A stretch of 64,000 nt of DNA from Diphasiastrum complanatum. Lineage: Eukaryota; Streptophyta; Lycopodiopsida; Lycopodiales; Lycopodiaceae. Below the pieces are notes generated by a model. That model worked only from the letters and a program-made list of their open reading frames with translations, made no database searches and was not told the DNA's origin. The position numbers and the translations under genes were made by a program. Positions 12,914 to 23,720 of this stretch are shown in pieces. Numbering within the stretch: the first letter of the stretch is position 1; each line of letters starts with the position of its first letter. The stretch is from NCBI GenBank assembly GCA_029204225.1, contig CM055092.1, positions 66,190,923 to 66,254,922 on the forward strand, written 5' to 3'.

Positions 12914-13477
12914 TGCATTGCGGAGTACTCAATCTTTTCCTACCTTAAAGAGCCAAAAAGGAAAAGTATCAAGATCAGGCTGGGACAAGGAGAGAAATCA
13001 AGGTGCAGAAGCAACAAGGCACGTAGTGGACCATAAAGTTGGCAATCAAACGATAAATCCTTTGGCTCAGGGAGCCTTGATACCTGTGCGGAACTGATCA
13101 AATCTGGAGCTCAGGGAGCTCAACACAAAGTGCATCAAAGACTAATCAGGAGCTCAAAGGAGTTCCAAAGTCAAAAAGTCATAAGCGACAGGGGCGAACA
13201 TTTCACAGAAAGGTCTCTGTCACCAGTTAATAAGGTTCTTGGGTTTTACGTAAGCGATATAAAATATATGCTTTTCCCAGACAAAGATATATTTTCAACT
13301 TATGTAATTTTTCAGTACAAAGAGTTGAGCCTCCGACTTGTGGTGTGCCAGCTTCAATGTTAATAAAAAGTGGCCAGTAAATTGAGTACTGTGCCAAGTA
13401 ACTTAAATGTATAGTTATTTTAATTGGGAGACACCTTTACTTTAATCTGACATCTGATGAGGACATCAGATTTTCAT

Positions 13478-13490
13478 AAGGTGGGGTGGA
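13478..13490 (+). other. polypurine tract of the LARD-like element
   Basis: AAGGTGGGGTGGA directly abuts the TG that starts the 3' LTR, as expected for the plus-strand primer. Confidence 0.75.
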
Positions 13491-14705
13491 TGTTGTAAAG
13501 CTACCTTTACAAGCTTTACTTCCGGCGCCAACATTGTCCCTAGCGCCAGCAGTGCCCCTGCTGCTCCCGGCGCCAACGGTGTCGGCGCCGCTCCCGGCGC
13601 CACTGTGACCAAAATCCAGTCGGCGCCAAGTTTCTATGGCTGAAAATCTTTGATCGGTTCTAGCGAAGTTCAGAGAGCTCAGATTGATGTGCAATCACCT
13701 CACACGATCTAGGCATGATTAAAGGAAGCCTGGGGATCAATAAATTCTAGAGAGAGAAAATGACTTTCTAGAGAGAGAAAATCCTAGAGAGAGAAAAATG
13801 TGCTTTACCAGCCTGGGTAGAGTACTTGCTATGAGGGAGGGGTGCCGAATCCCACCAATACTATAGGGGAGTGCGGGTTGCGACTCAGGGCGAGCTCCAA
13901 CCAAGTCTCAGCCTCCCTTGCTGGAATGTTGTCTTGGCACTCGCCTTGGCATGCTAGCGCCCCGGAGACTCGGGTCGGTCACACACTTGAAATGTAACCT
14001 TCTCAGATTTATCGATAAAGTGGGATTTTCCTCAAACTGACTCTGATTACCTTCTGGGTTTCAGTGTTCGGTAAAAGCGCCAGTTGTAAGGCCGCTTCAA
14101 AATTTTTAAGTTGGCACATAGCTGAGGGTCGTATCCCGGGACGCCAGCGGTATGCCGTCGGGACCATTCGGTCCGTGGCGCCAGCGGTATGCTGTCGGGA
14201 CCATTTGGTCCAGGAACTGGTTGTCTCCATATCTGTCGCGGCTTGTGGTTCTGAGTGTTCCTTGCATGAACGTGAATGGGGTAAGCTCCTGGTGAACGGG
14301 CTCTAACCTATCGGCTGAGTTGGATGGCTTGCTTGGGTGGAAGTTACCTGTTTATGGTTGTCCAGTCTGGCGTGGCGCCAAGTTGGCTTCCAACGCTCAT
14401 GACGAAGCTTTCAGTTGGTTAAGTCTGATGTAAGTTAGACCGCTTGCTTGGAATGGGTGTTACTTGTTTGTAACGAAGCTTCAAGTTGGTTAAGTTTGAT
14501 GTATGTCGAGCGGCTTGCTTGGAGGGAAGTCACCCACATCAAGACCCCCGATCTCAATGTTGGTTTTCGAAACTTCAAGTTGGTTAAGTCTGATCGTTGT
14601 TGGCGAGTTGGCTGCTTGTATGTCAAGTGGGTTTGGGATGGCAAGAGTTGAAGGCTGGGAAGCTAAGTCGTGGTTCCCGGCTCCCTTTGGGATGCCTGTG
14701 CTACA
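13491..14705 (+). repeat. 3' LTR of the LARD-like element
   Basis: Near-identical copy of 9933-11152. The GGCGCC-containing first ~110 bp is rearranged relative to the 5' LTR, with an extra run near 13570-13600. The LTR is followed by CTATC, the target duplication. Confidence 0.92.
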
Positions 14706-15470
14706 CTATCTCAACAACATCTCAATCTGAGTTGTGGCACAAAAGACTTGGTCACTTGAACTGTGGGAGCTTAAGATTGATGGCGAAGCTGAAGATGGTA
14801 ATAGGATTACCAACATTACAGGATGATCATCACGCCATTTGTGAAGGATGCGTCATGGGAAAGCATCACAGGGAGACATTCAAGAAAGGTGGAAATGCAA
14901 AAGCTAAGAAACCGCTGGAACTTATTCACAATGACAGTCCTATGCGGCCCAATGAAGACCATGTCGTTGGGGAAAGCATATTATTTTATGACTTTCATAG
15001 ATGATTACTCAAGAAGACATGGATTTATTTCTTGAAGAAAAAACCTGACGCTTTTGCTCACTTCAAGGAGTTTAAGACTTTAGTAGAGAACCAACTGGAT
15101 GCACGCATCAAAGTGCTAAGATCTGATAGAGGGGACGAATACAAATTTGATGATTTTGAGGACTTTTGCAAGGAACACGACATAAAAAGACAATTCACAC
15201 AATCACACACGCCGCATAGTAATGGTATAGTTGAAAGGAAAAATAGGACTATTATGGAGAGTGCACGATCCATGACGAAGCAAATGGGCTTTGACCGATT
15301 CACTTTGGTCGAAAGCGAGCAGTGCGGCAACATTCTTGCAAAATAGAAGCCCTACAGTTGCGGTTCCAAATGTGACTCCCGAAGAAGCATTTACAGGAAT
15401 AAAGCCAAAAATCGACAAGTTTTGTGTCATTGGATGTAGGGCCTATGTACATGTGCCTTCCAACAACTAA
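14706..15470 (+). pseudogene. copia GAG-pre-integrase and integrase core, right half
   Basis: Continues the element interrupted at 9932. It has the zinc-binding pre-integrase block (ELWHKRLGHLN ... CEGCVMGKHHRE) and then an integrase core: FIDDYSR, YFLKKKPDAF, VLRSDRGDEY with its catalytic Asp (GGE is degraded to GDE), and HTPHSNGIVERKNRTI with the catalytic Glu. Integrase would join the cDNA to host DNA. Frameshifts occur near 14940-15010 and again near 15335. The frame fades out after VIGCRAYVHVPSNN near 15465. RT and RNase H are missing. Confidence 0.85.
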
Positions 15471-16137
15471 AACTCAGACCTCAACACTTCTAGAAGAGGT
15501 TTTCACCAAGGGGTCTTTAATCATAAACACTTTTTTCACACAAGCATTCTCATTTCATAATGCTATATTCCTCCCTCGATGAAATTCATTAGATAAAATG
15601 CAATTCAATTATCTTTTTAGCCGATAATTGTCTTGATACTGCATCTCTATCTATGCAAATTGTCACATTTTTGTGTCCACATTCTTGATTTTCCGTGGTT
15701 TAGTGTCTGAGTATTTTTTTTTTCCTCTTAGTATCTTAAACAACATGCATCTTTATGTTGATTTGTCGTTGTCTTGATAGTTAGATTAGTGCACTCCCCA
15801 AGTTGTCAATTTTTTATGTATGTCATACTAGAGCAATCTCAGACCAAAACTGACCATCCTTGAAAAGCAAAGAGATTTTTATATAAAATATCTTTGAGTA
15901 CATCAAAATGGTGCTCGACTATGCTGACATTTCTACTTTCAGGCCAATTCTAAGGCTTTAAAACTTCGACTAGCCACATTGAAGTGGTCTGGGACCTATT
16001 TCTATTAAACCGACATTTTCTTGCATTAAAAAACTCATTCTAATCACTGAGATACAATATTGTACTGTAAATGTACGTACAACAGCAGCAAGTAAAGAGA
16101 GAAATCTTGAGTACATTATGCTTGCTAGAGGTGTGAC
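15471..16137. other. no recognisable feature
   Basis: AT-rich sequence between a broken copia and a broken gypsy fragment. A segment near 16040-16095 is roughly the reverse complement of 23685-23725, but the match is partial. Confidence 0.4.
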
Positions 16138-16434
16138 GTGTGCCAATGGTTCAATAGAACCCAGGAAAATTATAGAATGCCATTACGACCTATCTTGGCC
16201 GAGATGCCATTTGAGAAATGGGGCATTGACTATGTCGGCCCTATTCGTCCGGCTGCACAAGGATCTCAAGCTTGTTACATTATCGTAGCCATAGATTACC
16301 TGACCAAATGGATCGAAGCCAAGGCAGTGAGGAAGGCCGACACCAACTCCACCACCAAGTTTCTATACGAAAATATCCTCGTTCGTTTTGGGTGGCCACT
16401 TGAACTCATGATTGATCGCAAAACTTGTGAGTGA
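16138..16434 (+). pseudogene. Ty3/gypsy integrase core fragment
   Basis: The 98-aa frame contains PFEKWGIDYVGPI, YIIVAIDYLTKWIEAKAV and FLYENILVRFGWPLELMIDR. These are hallmark segments of the gypsy integrase catalytic core, including its first Asp (GIDYVGP). The second catalytic Asp would be in MIDRK (normally DxG) and the Glu is missing. The frame is cut off just before an LTR end at 16464, and the last 27 bp are imperfectly repeated (CTTGAACTCATGA twice). No other Pol parts are adjacent. Confidence 0.88.
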
Positions 16435-16463
16435 TCACTTGAACTCATGAGTGATTGCGAAAC

Positions 16464-16553
16464 TGTCATGTACTTTTAGTACATCCATGCTTATACATGC
16501 ATCATAATATCCAATGTAAGCTTTGTAGGCCCAAAAGGAGCTAGCTATTAGCC
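16464..16553 (+). repeat. truncated 5' LTR of copy 1
   Basis: The first ~90 bp match the LTR starts at 22139 and 50822. After GGCCCAAAAGGAGCTA the sequence passes straight to leader sequence (AAGTTTGAAATTTTCAGG), which in copy 2 lies downstream of the LTR end. Most of the LTR and the primer site are deleted. Confidence 0.75.
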
Positions 16554-19227
16554 ATAAGAACACTTAAGTTTGAAATTTTCAGGTCAGCTCAGACCAATTT
16601 TTGACATTCATTTAGTTTTTCATTTCTAATTTGATCAATAGGTTTGCAGAGCTTTGTTTCAGCTTTAATTTGCACCAATTTGCAAGGCATTTGGATAAGA
16701 GATGCAAAAGTTATTGCACTTTTCCCAAAAGCTATCAAAATAGGTGATTAGATATTTCACTTCACTTTGTTTGAATTTTTCAGATTTGATCTGAGTTTTA
16801 ATCTCAAGTTTCTTTACATAAGATTTTAAAGCATTTCTTAGCTCTGATTTGATCCATATGGCAGGTCATTTGGATTAGTATCCAAAAAGTTATGACAAAT
16901 CTTGATTTGTAGCTCTAGTTTTGTTAGTTTTTTCTTCTTCAAAATTTTCTGACCTGTTCTGCTGTAAATTTGACCTATCAAATCACATTCAATTATTAAT
17001 CTGATCCTATAGCTGATAAAGCTCGTTGTACTTTTCAGAGGTACTGAGTTTGTCTGATTTGGATTAATATTGAGTGAGTTGTGATCAAATTAGTGGAGAT
17101 GGGTCAAGACTAGCCAAAATTTTGAAAATTTCAAGTGAGAGAGAATCACTTCAACGCTTCAACTCTGAAGTTTGGTGCCTTTGCAATTTTTTTTTCACAA
17201 TTTTCATTTTGAAGTTTTTATACAAAAAAAAACTTAACAAAACCTAACCCTACCCTAACCCTACTCGGTTACCTTCTGACGCCCCCTCTCGGCTCGGGCC
17301 ACATTCATTTGGGTTTTCTAGGACTCGGCTCGGCAGTCCACATCCTGAGCGTATGAGTGAAGGCTCTTCCATCGCACTTCTGAGAGGAGTGAGCTTATAT
17401 TGTTAACACTTGAGCTATGAGAAACTTTTTAAGAGGTAAGACGAAAGGGATCCGCCATTCTTTTGTGAGCCGTCCGTGCTATCTCTGGAATCAATCGCTA
17501 CTCTACTGAGTGATCATTTGACTGGGATCGCTACTTTGAGTTAGGTAATTCAACCATCTGATACCAATTCTGGTCAGTGCATAGTTTCTGGTCATCGCTG
17601 CTACAAGCTCCATCGCTGCCAACAGTGGCAGTTCTTCTCTCTTTTTGAGAAAATAATCCATTGACCAATGCTATTGCCATCACTGCCCATTGAAAGCAAT
17701 ATGCCATCACTACCTCTTCGCGATGTATCATGAGCAATTCTTCATGGTTTTCATGCTACCGACTGAGACAAAGATCCATCATTACCTCTATTGCGCCAAT
17801 GCTCTAACTAAGTAGACTGAATTACTCATGTTTTGAGCCATTTAATCATGATGAATTGAACTCAATTGTAGACCCGAGCTCATTTAGTCAACTCTCAATG
17901 GACTTGCGATCCTTCTACCTGGCTCCATTTCCATAAAGCTGGAAATTGATAGAACTGTTGTCTGATCTCTGAAGTGTTGCATGGCTAGCAATATGCCTAA
18001 GCTTCCTGGCTAGTGAAATATATCTATTCTTCTTGCTTTTGAGCAATCAGTGCCTGGCTCGGCTCTTTCACTCACGAATTCCCCATGTTCTCGCCCTCAC
18101 GCGCCCCCCCCCCCCCGCCACCCCCCCTCTCTCGGTCCACATTTCATGCCCTTTGTCTCCGACACTCGGTCGAGATCTCTTTCTCCCTCCCCATTCGGTC
18201 GAGAACGCTCCCTCACGGCCGTTGCCGTTTCGGCTCGGTCGAGATCCCATCCTCACGCCTCCCTTTCGGTTCGGTCGAGATCCCACCCTGCCACTCGGTC
18301 CAGAGTTCCAAAAAAAAAAAACGCAAACCCCATTTGGTCAAGAACTCAACCTTCCCTTCCGGCTCGGTCAAGAATTTAAAAAAAAAAAAAAAAAAACCCC
18401 ATTTGGTCGAGAACTCAACCTTCCCCCCTCTATCGCTTTTCTCACGCCCCTCTCTCTCTCGGAACCTGTGGCCGCTCCCTGCCCTTCGAATATTCCTCAG
18501 GAACATTCCCTGAGAATATTCTCTAGAATATTACTTCCCTCTCCCTACTCCTTACCCTAAAAAAAAATATTTTTCGGTTTCTTCAAAGCTTTTTTTACGG
18601 TTTCCCAAAATCCTTCATGAGCACCCAAATGCACCATAGGAGCAGCCGTTAAAAATTTTGCCGTAAATTTTAAAAAATTTCACGGTCTCTTTTATTATTC
18701 TATTAGCATTGAAATGTTTCATGGATTTCAAAGTGTTATCCATCTCAATTTTTTTTTTTTTTTTAAGGACCCATTTTTCTAAGTTGTCTCTTTTTAGTTC
18801 CTTTTCATTCTTTGAATCTCCATAACTTTCTTGTTTGAGCTCGGATTTTAGCGAACTACTAAATGAAAAGTGATTATAACAATGAGCCTGACATTGCTAA
18901 GTTATCAAAAGTTTGTAATTATTACTTTCCATTTATTTTTTTAGACCCTTTTCTTGAGTCAGTTTTTTACGTGTTTTCGATAGTTTTTCGAATATTCATA
19001 TTGCTTTCGTCTGAGCTCGAAATTCAATGCTGTAAAAGCCAAATTGCTCATGGTGGCAAACTGAACATAACTGCTACTTTATTTCAATTTGTTACATTTC
19101 CCATTCACCAACACTTTATTCTTCGAGGACTTAGATGGAGAAGAGCAATTTTACCAGTCTATAAAATACCATTCTGAATAAATTTCAGACGGTGAATTCA
19201 TAGTCCACCAGTCTTCACTAGTCATTA
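16554..19227 (+). other. long leader of gypsy-type copy 1
   Basis: Non-coding. 16600-17250 aligns with 45575-46200 of copy 2. 18050-18430 holds a C-rich, imperfectly repeated block built on CTCGGTCGAGA(T/A)CC units, with poly-C and poly-A runs. In copy 2 the same position holds a different palindromic GAATACC array. The stretch before the Gag start (GGTGAATTCATAGTCCAC) is well conserved in both copies. A minus-strand primer-site-like TCTGATACCA occurs at 17557 and may mark another insertion. Confidence 0.6.
18085..18430 (+). repeat. TCGGTCGAGA C-rich quasi-repeat block
   Basis: About nine degenerate copies of CTCGGTCGAGA or TTGGTCAAGA are spaced roughly 30-40 bp apart, interspersed with CCCTCC-type tracts and poly-A. 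Long frames in several phases here are composition artefacts. Confidence 0.6.
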
Positions 19228-19837
19228 ATGATGGATTACAGCTATAGTCAAAACATTCAACTTCCATCTATTGATGAAATACAATCTGAAATCGTACGTT
19301 ACAGCCTTGCATTTGGCGGACAACCAAGTTCAATCAACATTGATGATTGGTTGACTAAATTGGAAGCTTATTTCCGTCATTGCCATTATTCTGAAGAGGA
19401 TAAAATTTATTTCGCTTCATTGTGCTTTCAAGGACAAGTTCGAGCATGGTGGGATACTGAAGCCACATCCAATCAGAAAGCTTTGGAGTAAATTCAGAAT
19501 TGTTTGCATTGATAATTTTACAAGATTCTACATGAAATCATTTGAATTACTCAAGCAAACTGGATCTGTACATCAATTCAATCAACAATTTTTGGCATTG
19601 GTTCCAAAGACAAGATTTCAGTATAGAAAATGTTTGGACTACTATTTAAATTCTCTTCAAATGCCTATCAGAAATGTGCTTCAACCACATTCTTCCAAAT
19701 CCATTCATGCCGCTAGTTTTATGGAGTTACGCAATATGATGGATCGTGTACTTGCTCTGGAGCACTTATCTACAAACCATATCAATGAATGGTGGAAAGT
19801 CACTGCTCAACGGAAAGCTTATTGTTACAATCAATGA
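19228..19837 (+). pseudogene. Gag-like domain 1, gypsy-type copy 1
   Basis: The frame starts MDYSYSQNIQLPSIDEIQSE and carries the retrotransposon Gag signature INIDDWLTKLEAYF ... FASLCFQGQVRAWWDT, with the diagnostic WW. A frameshift or indel near 19470-19490 separates this from the continuation (19532-19837, LLKQTGSVHQFNQQF ... FMELRNMMDRVLALEHLS). It ends at a TGA that copy 2 has at the same position. The protein would form the particle coat. Compare 47947-48549. Confidence 0.75.
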
Positions 19838-20580
19838 CTGTCTGAATACATTAGCCCTACCTTTGATGGAAACATTCACTCCATTAATGTAGACAATTGG
19901 CTAGAAGATTTGGATTATTGAAGATCTGTCTACAAACTATTCTGAAATTTAACTAGTTCTCAAAAAGAAAGTCATGAACGATGTTCCTCCATGACTGATC
20001 ACGTCCTTGGAAATCCGATGAATCAAAGAAAACCATACTACTGTCACCAATACATCCACTATAGTAGAAATCCGACTTCATCCAATGGTGTTCTTTGAAC
20101 CTGATAACTATAGTTGCTGAGTACAATCGAGAATTCCAACAAATGGTCCCAATATTCGATTATGGAGAAGTATATCCTGTACAATGCTATATATATGGCT
20201 TATATCCTCAATATCGGAGCATTGTAGAAAACTATCTACAAACTACTACTCTCCAGCCTGGGTTTCGATTAAGAGAAACTATGGAATATGCTTTAATTTA
20301 CGAGCAATAAGAACAAAGACTTAAACTGGAAGTTGAAAGAAAAAAAGAAGAACAATCCAGATGGTTTGAGGAAATGAAGATGCAGATTCAGAAAGTGAGT
20401 GTATAACTGAAGCATCAGTGGATCGACAACCGCATGTGAATGAAAGAGAAGAATCTTCTAAAGATGAAGATGATCTCATCAATGAGTCTGATGAGCAAAG
20501 TGATAATGATGAAGCGGATGAGCAAAACGAGGACATTAAGTCAGATGAGCAAAGCGACAACGAAAGTTAAGTCCGAGATC
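19838..20580 (+). pseudogene. Gag-like domain 2 and acidic linker, copy 1, with micro-inversion
   Basis: The reading after the TGA (LSEYISPTFDGNIHSINVDNWLEDLDY) repeats the domain 1 pattern. At 19920-20070 the sequence is the reverse complement of the corresponding copy 2 segment, so the FQG...WW part is lost. The frame recovers at about 20095 (VAEYNREFQQMVPIFDYGEV ... YRSIVENYL). It then becomes a Glu/Asp/Ser-rich stretch around 20440-20570. Several stops (near 20308, 20406, 20569) are private to this copy. Confidence 0.7.
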
Positions 20581-22030
20581 CAGATATAGTTGCAAGCAAC
20601 AAAAGTCCAATTCAAGATTCGGATCAAGTTAAAACAATAGATGGTGAAAATCAGGATTCAGACGAAAGTCAAGATTCAGATCAGGATGTGAAAATAATTG
20701 AACATCCTTTCGAGTTTCACTTCAACCATCAAAGTCTGGAACTTGACCTACATCAATGCCTTAATCTGGTCAATGAACAAGCAACCATGGATCATCAGAT
20801 TGAGAATATTGCTATGCTCAAAGAAAGTCAATCAAGGCATTCACCAAACTTTCATATTGAGGACTATTCGGAAACCAACGTTCCATGGCTTGGAATTGAG
20901 TGGCTATTTAAAGGATCCAATCTACTAACCAATTCATTTCAATTTGGAAGCTTTCAAGAATATTTTTATTTTTGACAATGATCTAATGGAGTATGAGGTA
21001 TTCAATATGGATACTGGTAGAAATGAAGAGATTTCATTAATCCATGGAAATCCTATTTGTATCAATACTTTGGATTATTGGTCAACGCCTCATGGATCCA
21101 TTTTATAAGAGCTTAAAGTGACTTCTGTTGGAGAACCCTATTTCTATGGATTCTCTAGAACTCAATTGCCAATATCTAATTCACGAGCTTATCCAAAATG
21201 TATGGACATGAATAATGATTGGGAATGTTCTCTCAATCAGCCAAAACTCTATGGGAAACTGACTTTAGAATATGCCATCAATCTATACCAGTTTCTTTGG
21301 AGAGGTTCACATTGCTCAGTGAACTCTAATGTGATCAATCCTCAATTGAGTAATATCAACAATGATTGTTCATCAATGGTTATTTGGAACAATCGAAACA
21401 TCAAATCCCTGGTTCAACTTTGGAATGTATTTTTACTATTTGGGATTGATGCTTCAACAATTTATATGGGCAACTGCAAATTTGATATTTTGAGACGAGA
21501 GTCCATTTTTGAGGTCAATCAGGTCAAATATTTCCAATTACTCATGAATGAGGTATTGACCAGATTTGAAGAAATATATTTTGGTCAATAGTATGCCCAG
21601 AGACATGCTTCATCGTAAGACAGAGTGTCAATATTTATGTTGACTACTTCGTATGGAGCATTTATATACAAACAACAATTCATGACTACCATTGTTTATG
21701 ACAAAATTGTAATTTTCTTCATCAAATTGGTCAAACAACATGAATTGGTAGTTACAACAAAAGAGCCGGATGCAAGGCAAAACCAAGAATCCAAGGGAAT
21801 TGGATAAACATCCGAGTTGGTATGATGTCGAGGAAGCAGACAAAAGAGGATATTGTGGTGATACACTCTGTCCATTCCATACAGATTGGTTGCCAATAGG
21901 CAATATGGTGCTTCATCAACCTCTTCTTCGACCATCATTTTTCCTTCATGGGAACAAGTATTATAGTCTAAAGTTAGCAAAATGGATTCAATTCGACAGC
22001 TTTGGAATTGTAATGAGGCAATAATTTTTT
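20581..22030 (+). pseudogene. C-terminal domain of the gypsy-type protein, copy 1, unknown function
   Basis: Two open pieces, about 20688-20975 and 21118-21591, then damaged frames to ~22020, align with 49390-50700 of copy 2. Visible blocks are HQCLNLVNEQATMD, PYFYGFSRTQ, LYQFLWRGSHCS and NEVLTRFEEIYFGQ. I see no DSG protease, YxDD reverse transcriptase or HHCC/DDE integrase motif. It could be a decayed protease-RT replacement or an element-specific domain. I do not recognise it. Confidence 0.55.
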
Positions 22031-22121
22031 TTGGTTTTTGGATGACACATTCTCAATTATGACTACTTAACCAAGGCAATCAAGCTGATCAGACAAGCGT
22101 CTTCATTTTTGAGGACAAAAA

Positions 22122-22138
22122 TGTTTAAGTAGGGGGAG
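22122..22138 (+). other. polypurine tract of copy 1
   Basis: GTTTAAGTAGGGGGAG ends just before the LTR start TGTCATG at 22139. The same tract precedes the copy 2 LTR at 50822 and, reversed, lies beside the minus-strand LTR at 58499. Confidence 0.75.
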
Positions 22139-23720
22139 TGTCATGTACTTTTAGTACATCCATGCTAATACATGCATCATAATATCCAATGTAAGCTTTG
22201 TAGGCCCAAAAGGAGCTATTAGCCTAAGTTAAACTTAGATCGGATAATCCATACTCAAGTAGCTAAATAGACTTAGAATAGGTAATTTAGATCTAAGTAG
22301 CCGGTTAGATTGATCCTAGAATTGCTAGACCAGACCACCTAGAATAGCTAGACCAGACCAGATCACCTAGATAGAGTCCCATTAGTGTACCTCAGTGAGT
22401 AAGACCGCCAGAGTAGGACCGTTAGGGTAGATTAATGTAGTTATAAGCTAGATTAGGTTAGATAGGTTAGGCCTAGCTAGGATAGACTTAGATTGCAGCT
22501 GGCTAGATTAATCCTAGAGTAGTTTGAACCACTCATTTAGATAGAGACTTATTAGCTTAACTTATCTAGATTATGATGGTTAGAACATTTTAGATTAACT
22601 TTGTAGGGGTAGACCGTTAGATAGACTGTATAGTAATCAAGTTAGACCATATTCGATAGCTTACATTCAAGTAGCTAGGTAGAGGCCCAGTAGTGTAGCT
22701 GAGCCCTATAGATTTGCTAGGATAGTTTGATATTGTTTTAGGCTAGTGATCTCATAGGTTAAATTAGGTATGCCATCGAACCATAGATTTGCTCGTATTA
22801 GTAGGTTAGGAATTGTCCAATTAGGAGCATAGCCAGTCACTGTGCCATGAAACCCCTATACCAAACATCCAACCTGTACAAATGTCTCCTACATGATGTA
22901 TAGATTCTCAACTGATTCTACCCCCCTTTTCCTTGTAAAAATACCCTCAAAAAGCTCTTAACGGCTCAAAAATAGCACTACTGCTATTTTTAGAAGTCCT
23001 CAACATTGCTCAAAATTTTCTCCTCCTACAGATGTACACATGGTCAAGTCCGTCTAGAGAAATCCCAACCTGACTTTTGACAAACCTACCATTTTTGTCG
23101 CAATAGGTGAGTAATATCCCCTTCCTATAAATAAATGCGAAAAAACAATATGTTTACTCGCACATTTCTCGCAGGATTACTTGCGCCTTTGATTTCTTGT
23201 TGATTTTGTTCATTATTCGTCCGTTTTACTCACCTTCTTGCCAACGTCCTCTACTCATCACCCTCTCTGATATATTTACTCACTATATTACTCACCAGAT
23301 TCTCCTTGCCACTTCACCCCCTCCTATTTCTCCCCATCCCCTTCAACATAATTACTCACCCTATTACTCGCCATTAGACCTTACTTGCCATCAAACCCAT
23401 TACTCGCCTATAGCCCTCCAACCCTATTTATGATCCTACAGCCTCTCACTACATTATAATCTATCCGAATGGCACCGAAATGTCATCTTTCGGGCTCCCC
23501 TACTCCACTTGGCCAAAAATTGCGCTTGTACCAACAAGCATAATGTATTCAAGATTTCTCTCTTTTCTTGGAGAACATTCATCTTCTATGCTTTGTCTTC
23601 TTCTAGCTCTTCTCCTCTTGATATCATGATTTCTAGTGTAGAATGCTAATTTTCTTGTTGAGGTCACATGTGTGAAGGCTGATGTACTGTTGTTGTTGTA
23701 CGTACAGGGACAATACTATA
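22139..23720 (+). repeat. 3' LTR start of copy 1 and following TAGA-rich DNA
   Basis: Only the first ~95 bp (to AAGGAGCTATTAGCC) clearly match the other LTRs. 22235-22800 is rich in TAGA/CTAG words in short quasi-repeats. A TATA-like CCTATAAATAAATG lies near 23126-23139, followed by a CT-rich block with repeated TTACTC(A/G)CC up to ~23410. It may be a long diverged LTR. The end was not found. Confidence 0.4.

Larger units (their letters stand above)
11167..13477 (+). other. non-coding interior of the LARD-like element
   Basis: The interior has no recognisable retroelement protein. It contains five short GTGCTGCC...TAAGCAC foldbacks (11243-11630) and a tandemly duplicated ~183-bp unit (starting 12548 and 12731). 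Short open frames are not supported. The structured leader may hold packaging or dimerisation signals, but that is inference. Confidence 0.7.
9928..14710 (+). mobile_element. complete non-coding LTR retrotransposon (LARD-like)
   Basis: Two ~1.2-kb direct repeats (9933-11152 and 13491-14705) begin TGTTGTAAAGC and end GCTACA. They flank a ~2.3-kb interior and are bordered by CTATC duplications at 9928-9932 and 14706-14710. A primer site (11155-11166) and a purine tract (13478-13490) are present. No Gag or Pol motif could be found inside, so it depended on proteins from another element. It sits inside a copia pre-integrase region. The two LTRs differ by few substitutions and small indels, which suggests a fairly recent insertion. 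Confidence 0.92.
16464..22240 (+). mobile_element. gypsy-type element copy 1, double Gag, no polymerase seen
   Basis: It begins with ~90 bp of LTR start (TGTCATGTACTTTTAGTAC) at 16464 that jumps directly into leader sequence. It has a long leader and a Gag-like reading region (19228-21591), and it ends at a purine tract and LTR start at 22139. Leader, Gag region and tail are homologous to copy 2 (42.9-51.3 kb). No RT, RNase H or integrase lies inside. The family is assigned to Ty3/gypsy because the minus-strand relative at 58-59.1 kb keeps a gypsy integrase tail beside the same LTR. Confidence 0.75.

Noticed and set aside
17225-17270. CCTAACCCTACCCTAACCC as interstitial telomere repeat
   Set aside because: Units are irregular (CCTAACCCTAC), not TTTAGGG/CCCTAAA arrays, and a similar decayed stretch sits at the same place in the leader of copy 2.
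18033-18560. 175-codon Pro/Ser/Arg-rich ORF and overlapping frames
   Set aside because: Composition artefact of a C-rich quasi-repeat with poly-A runs; three frames are open at once and copy 2 lacks them.
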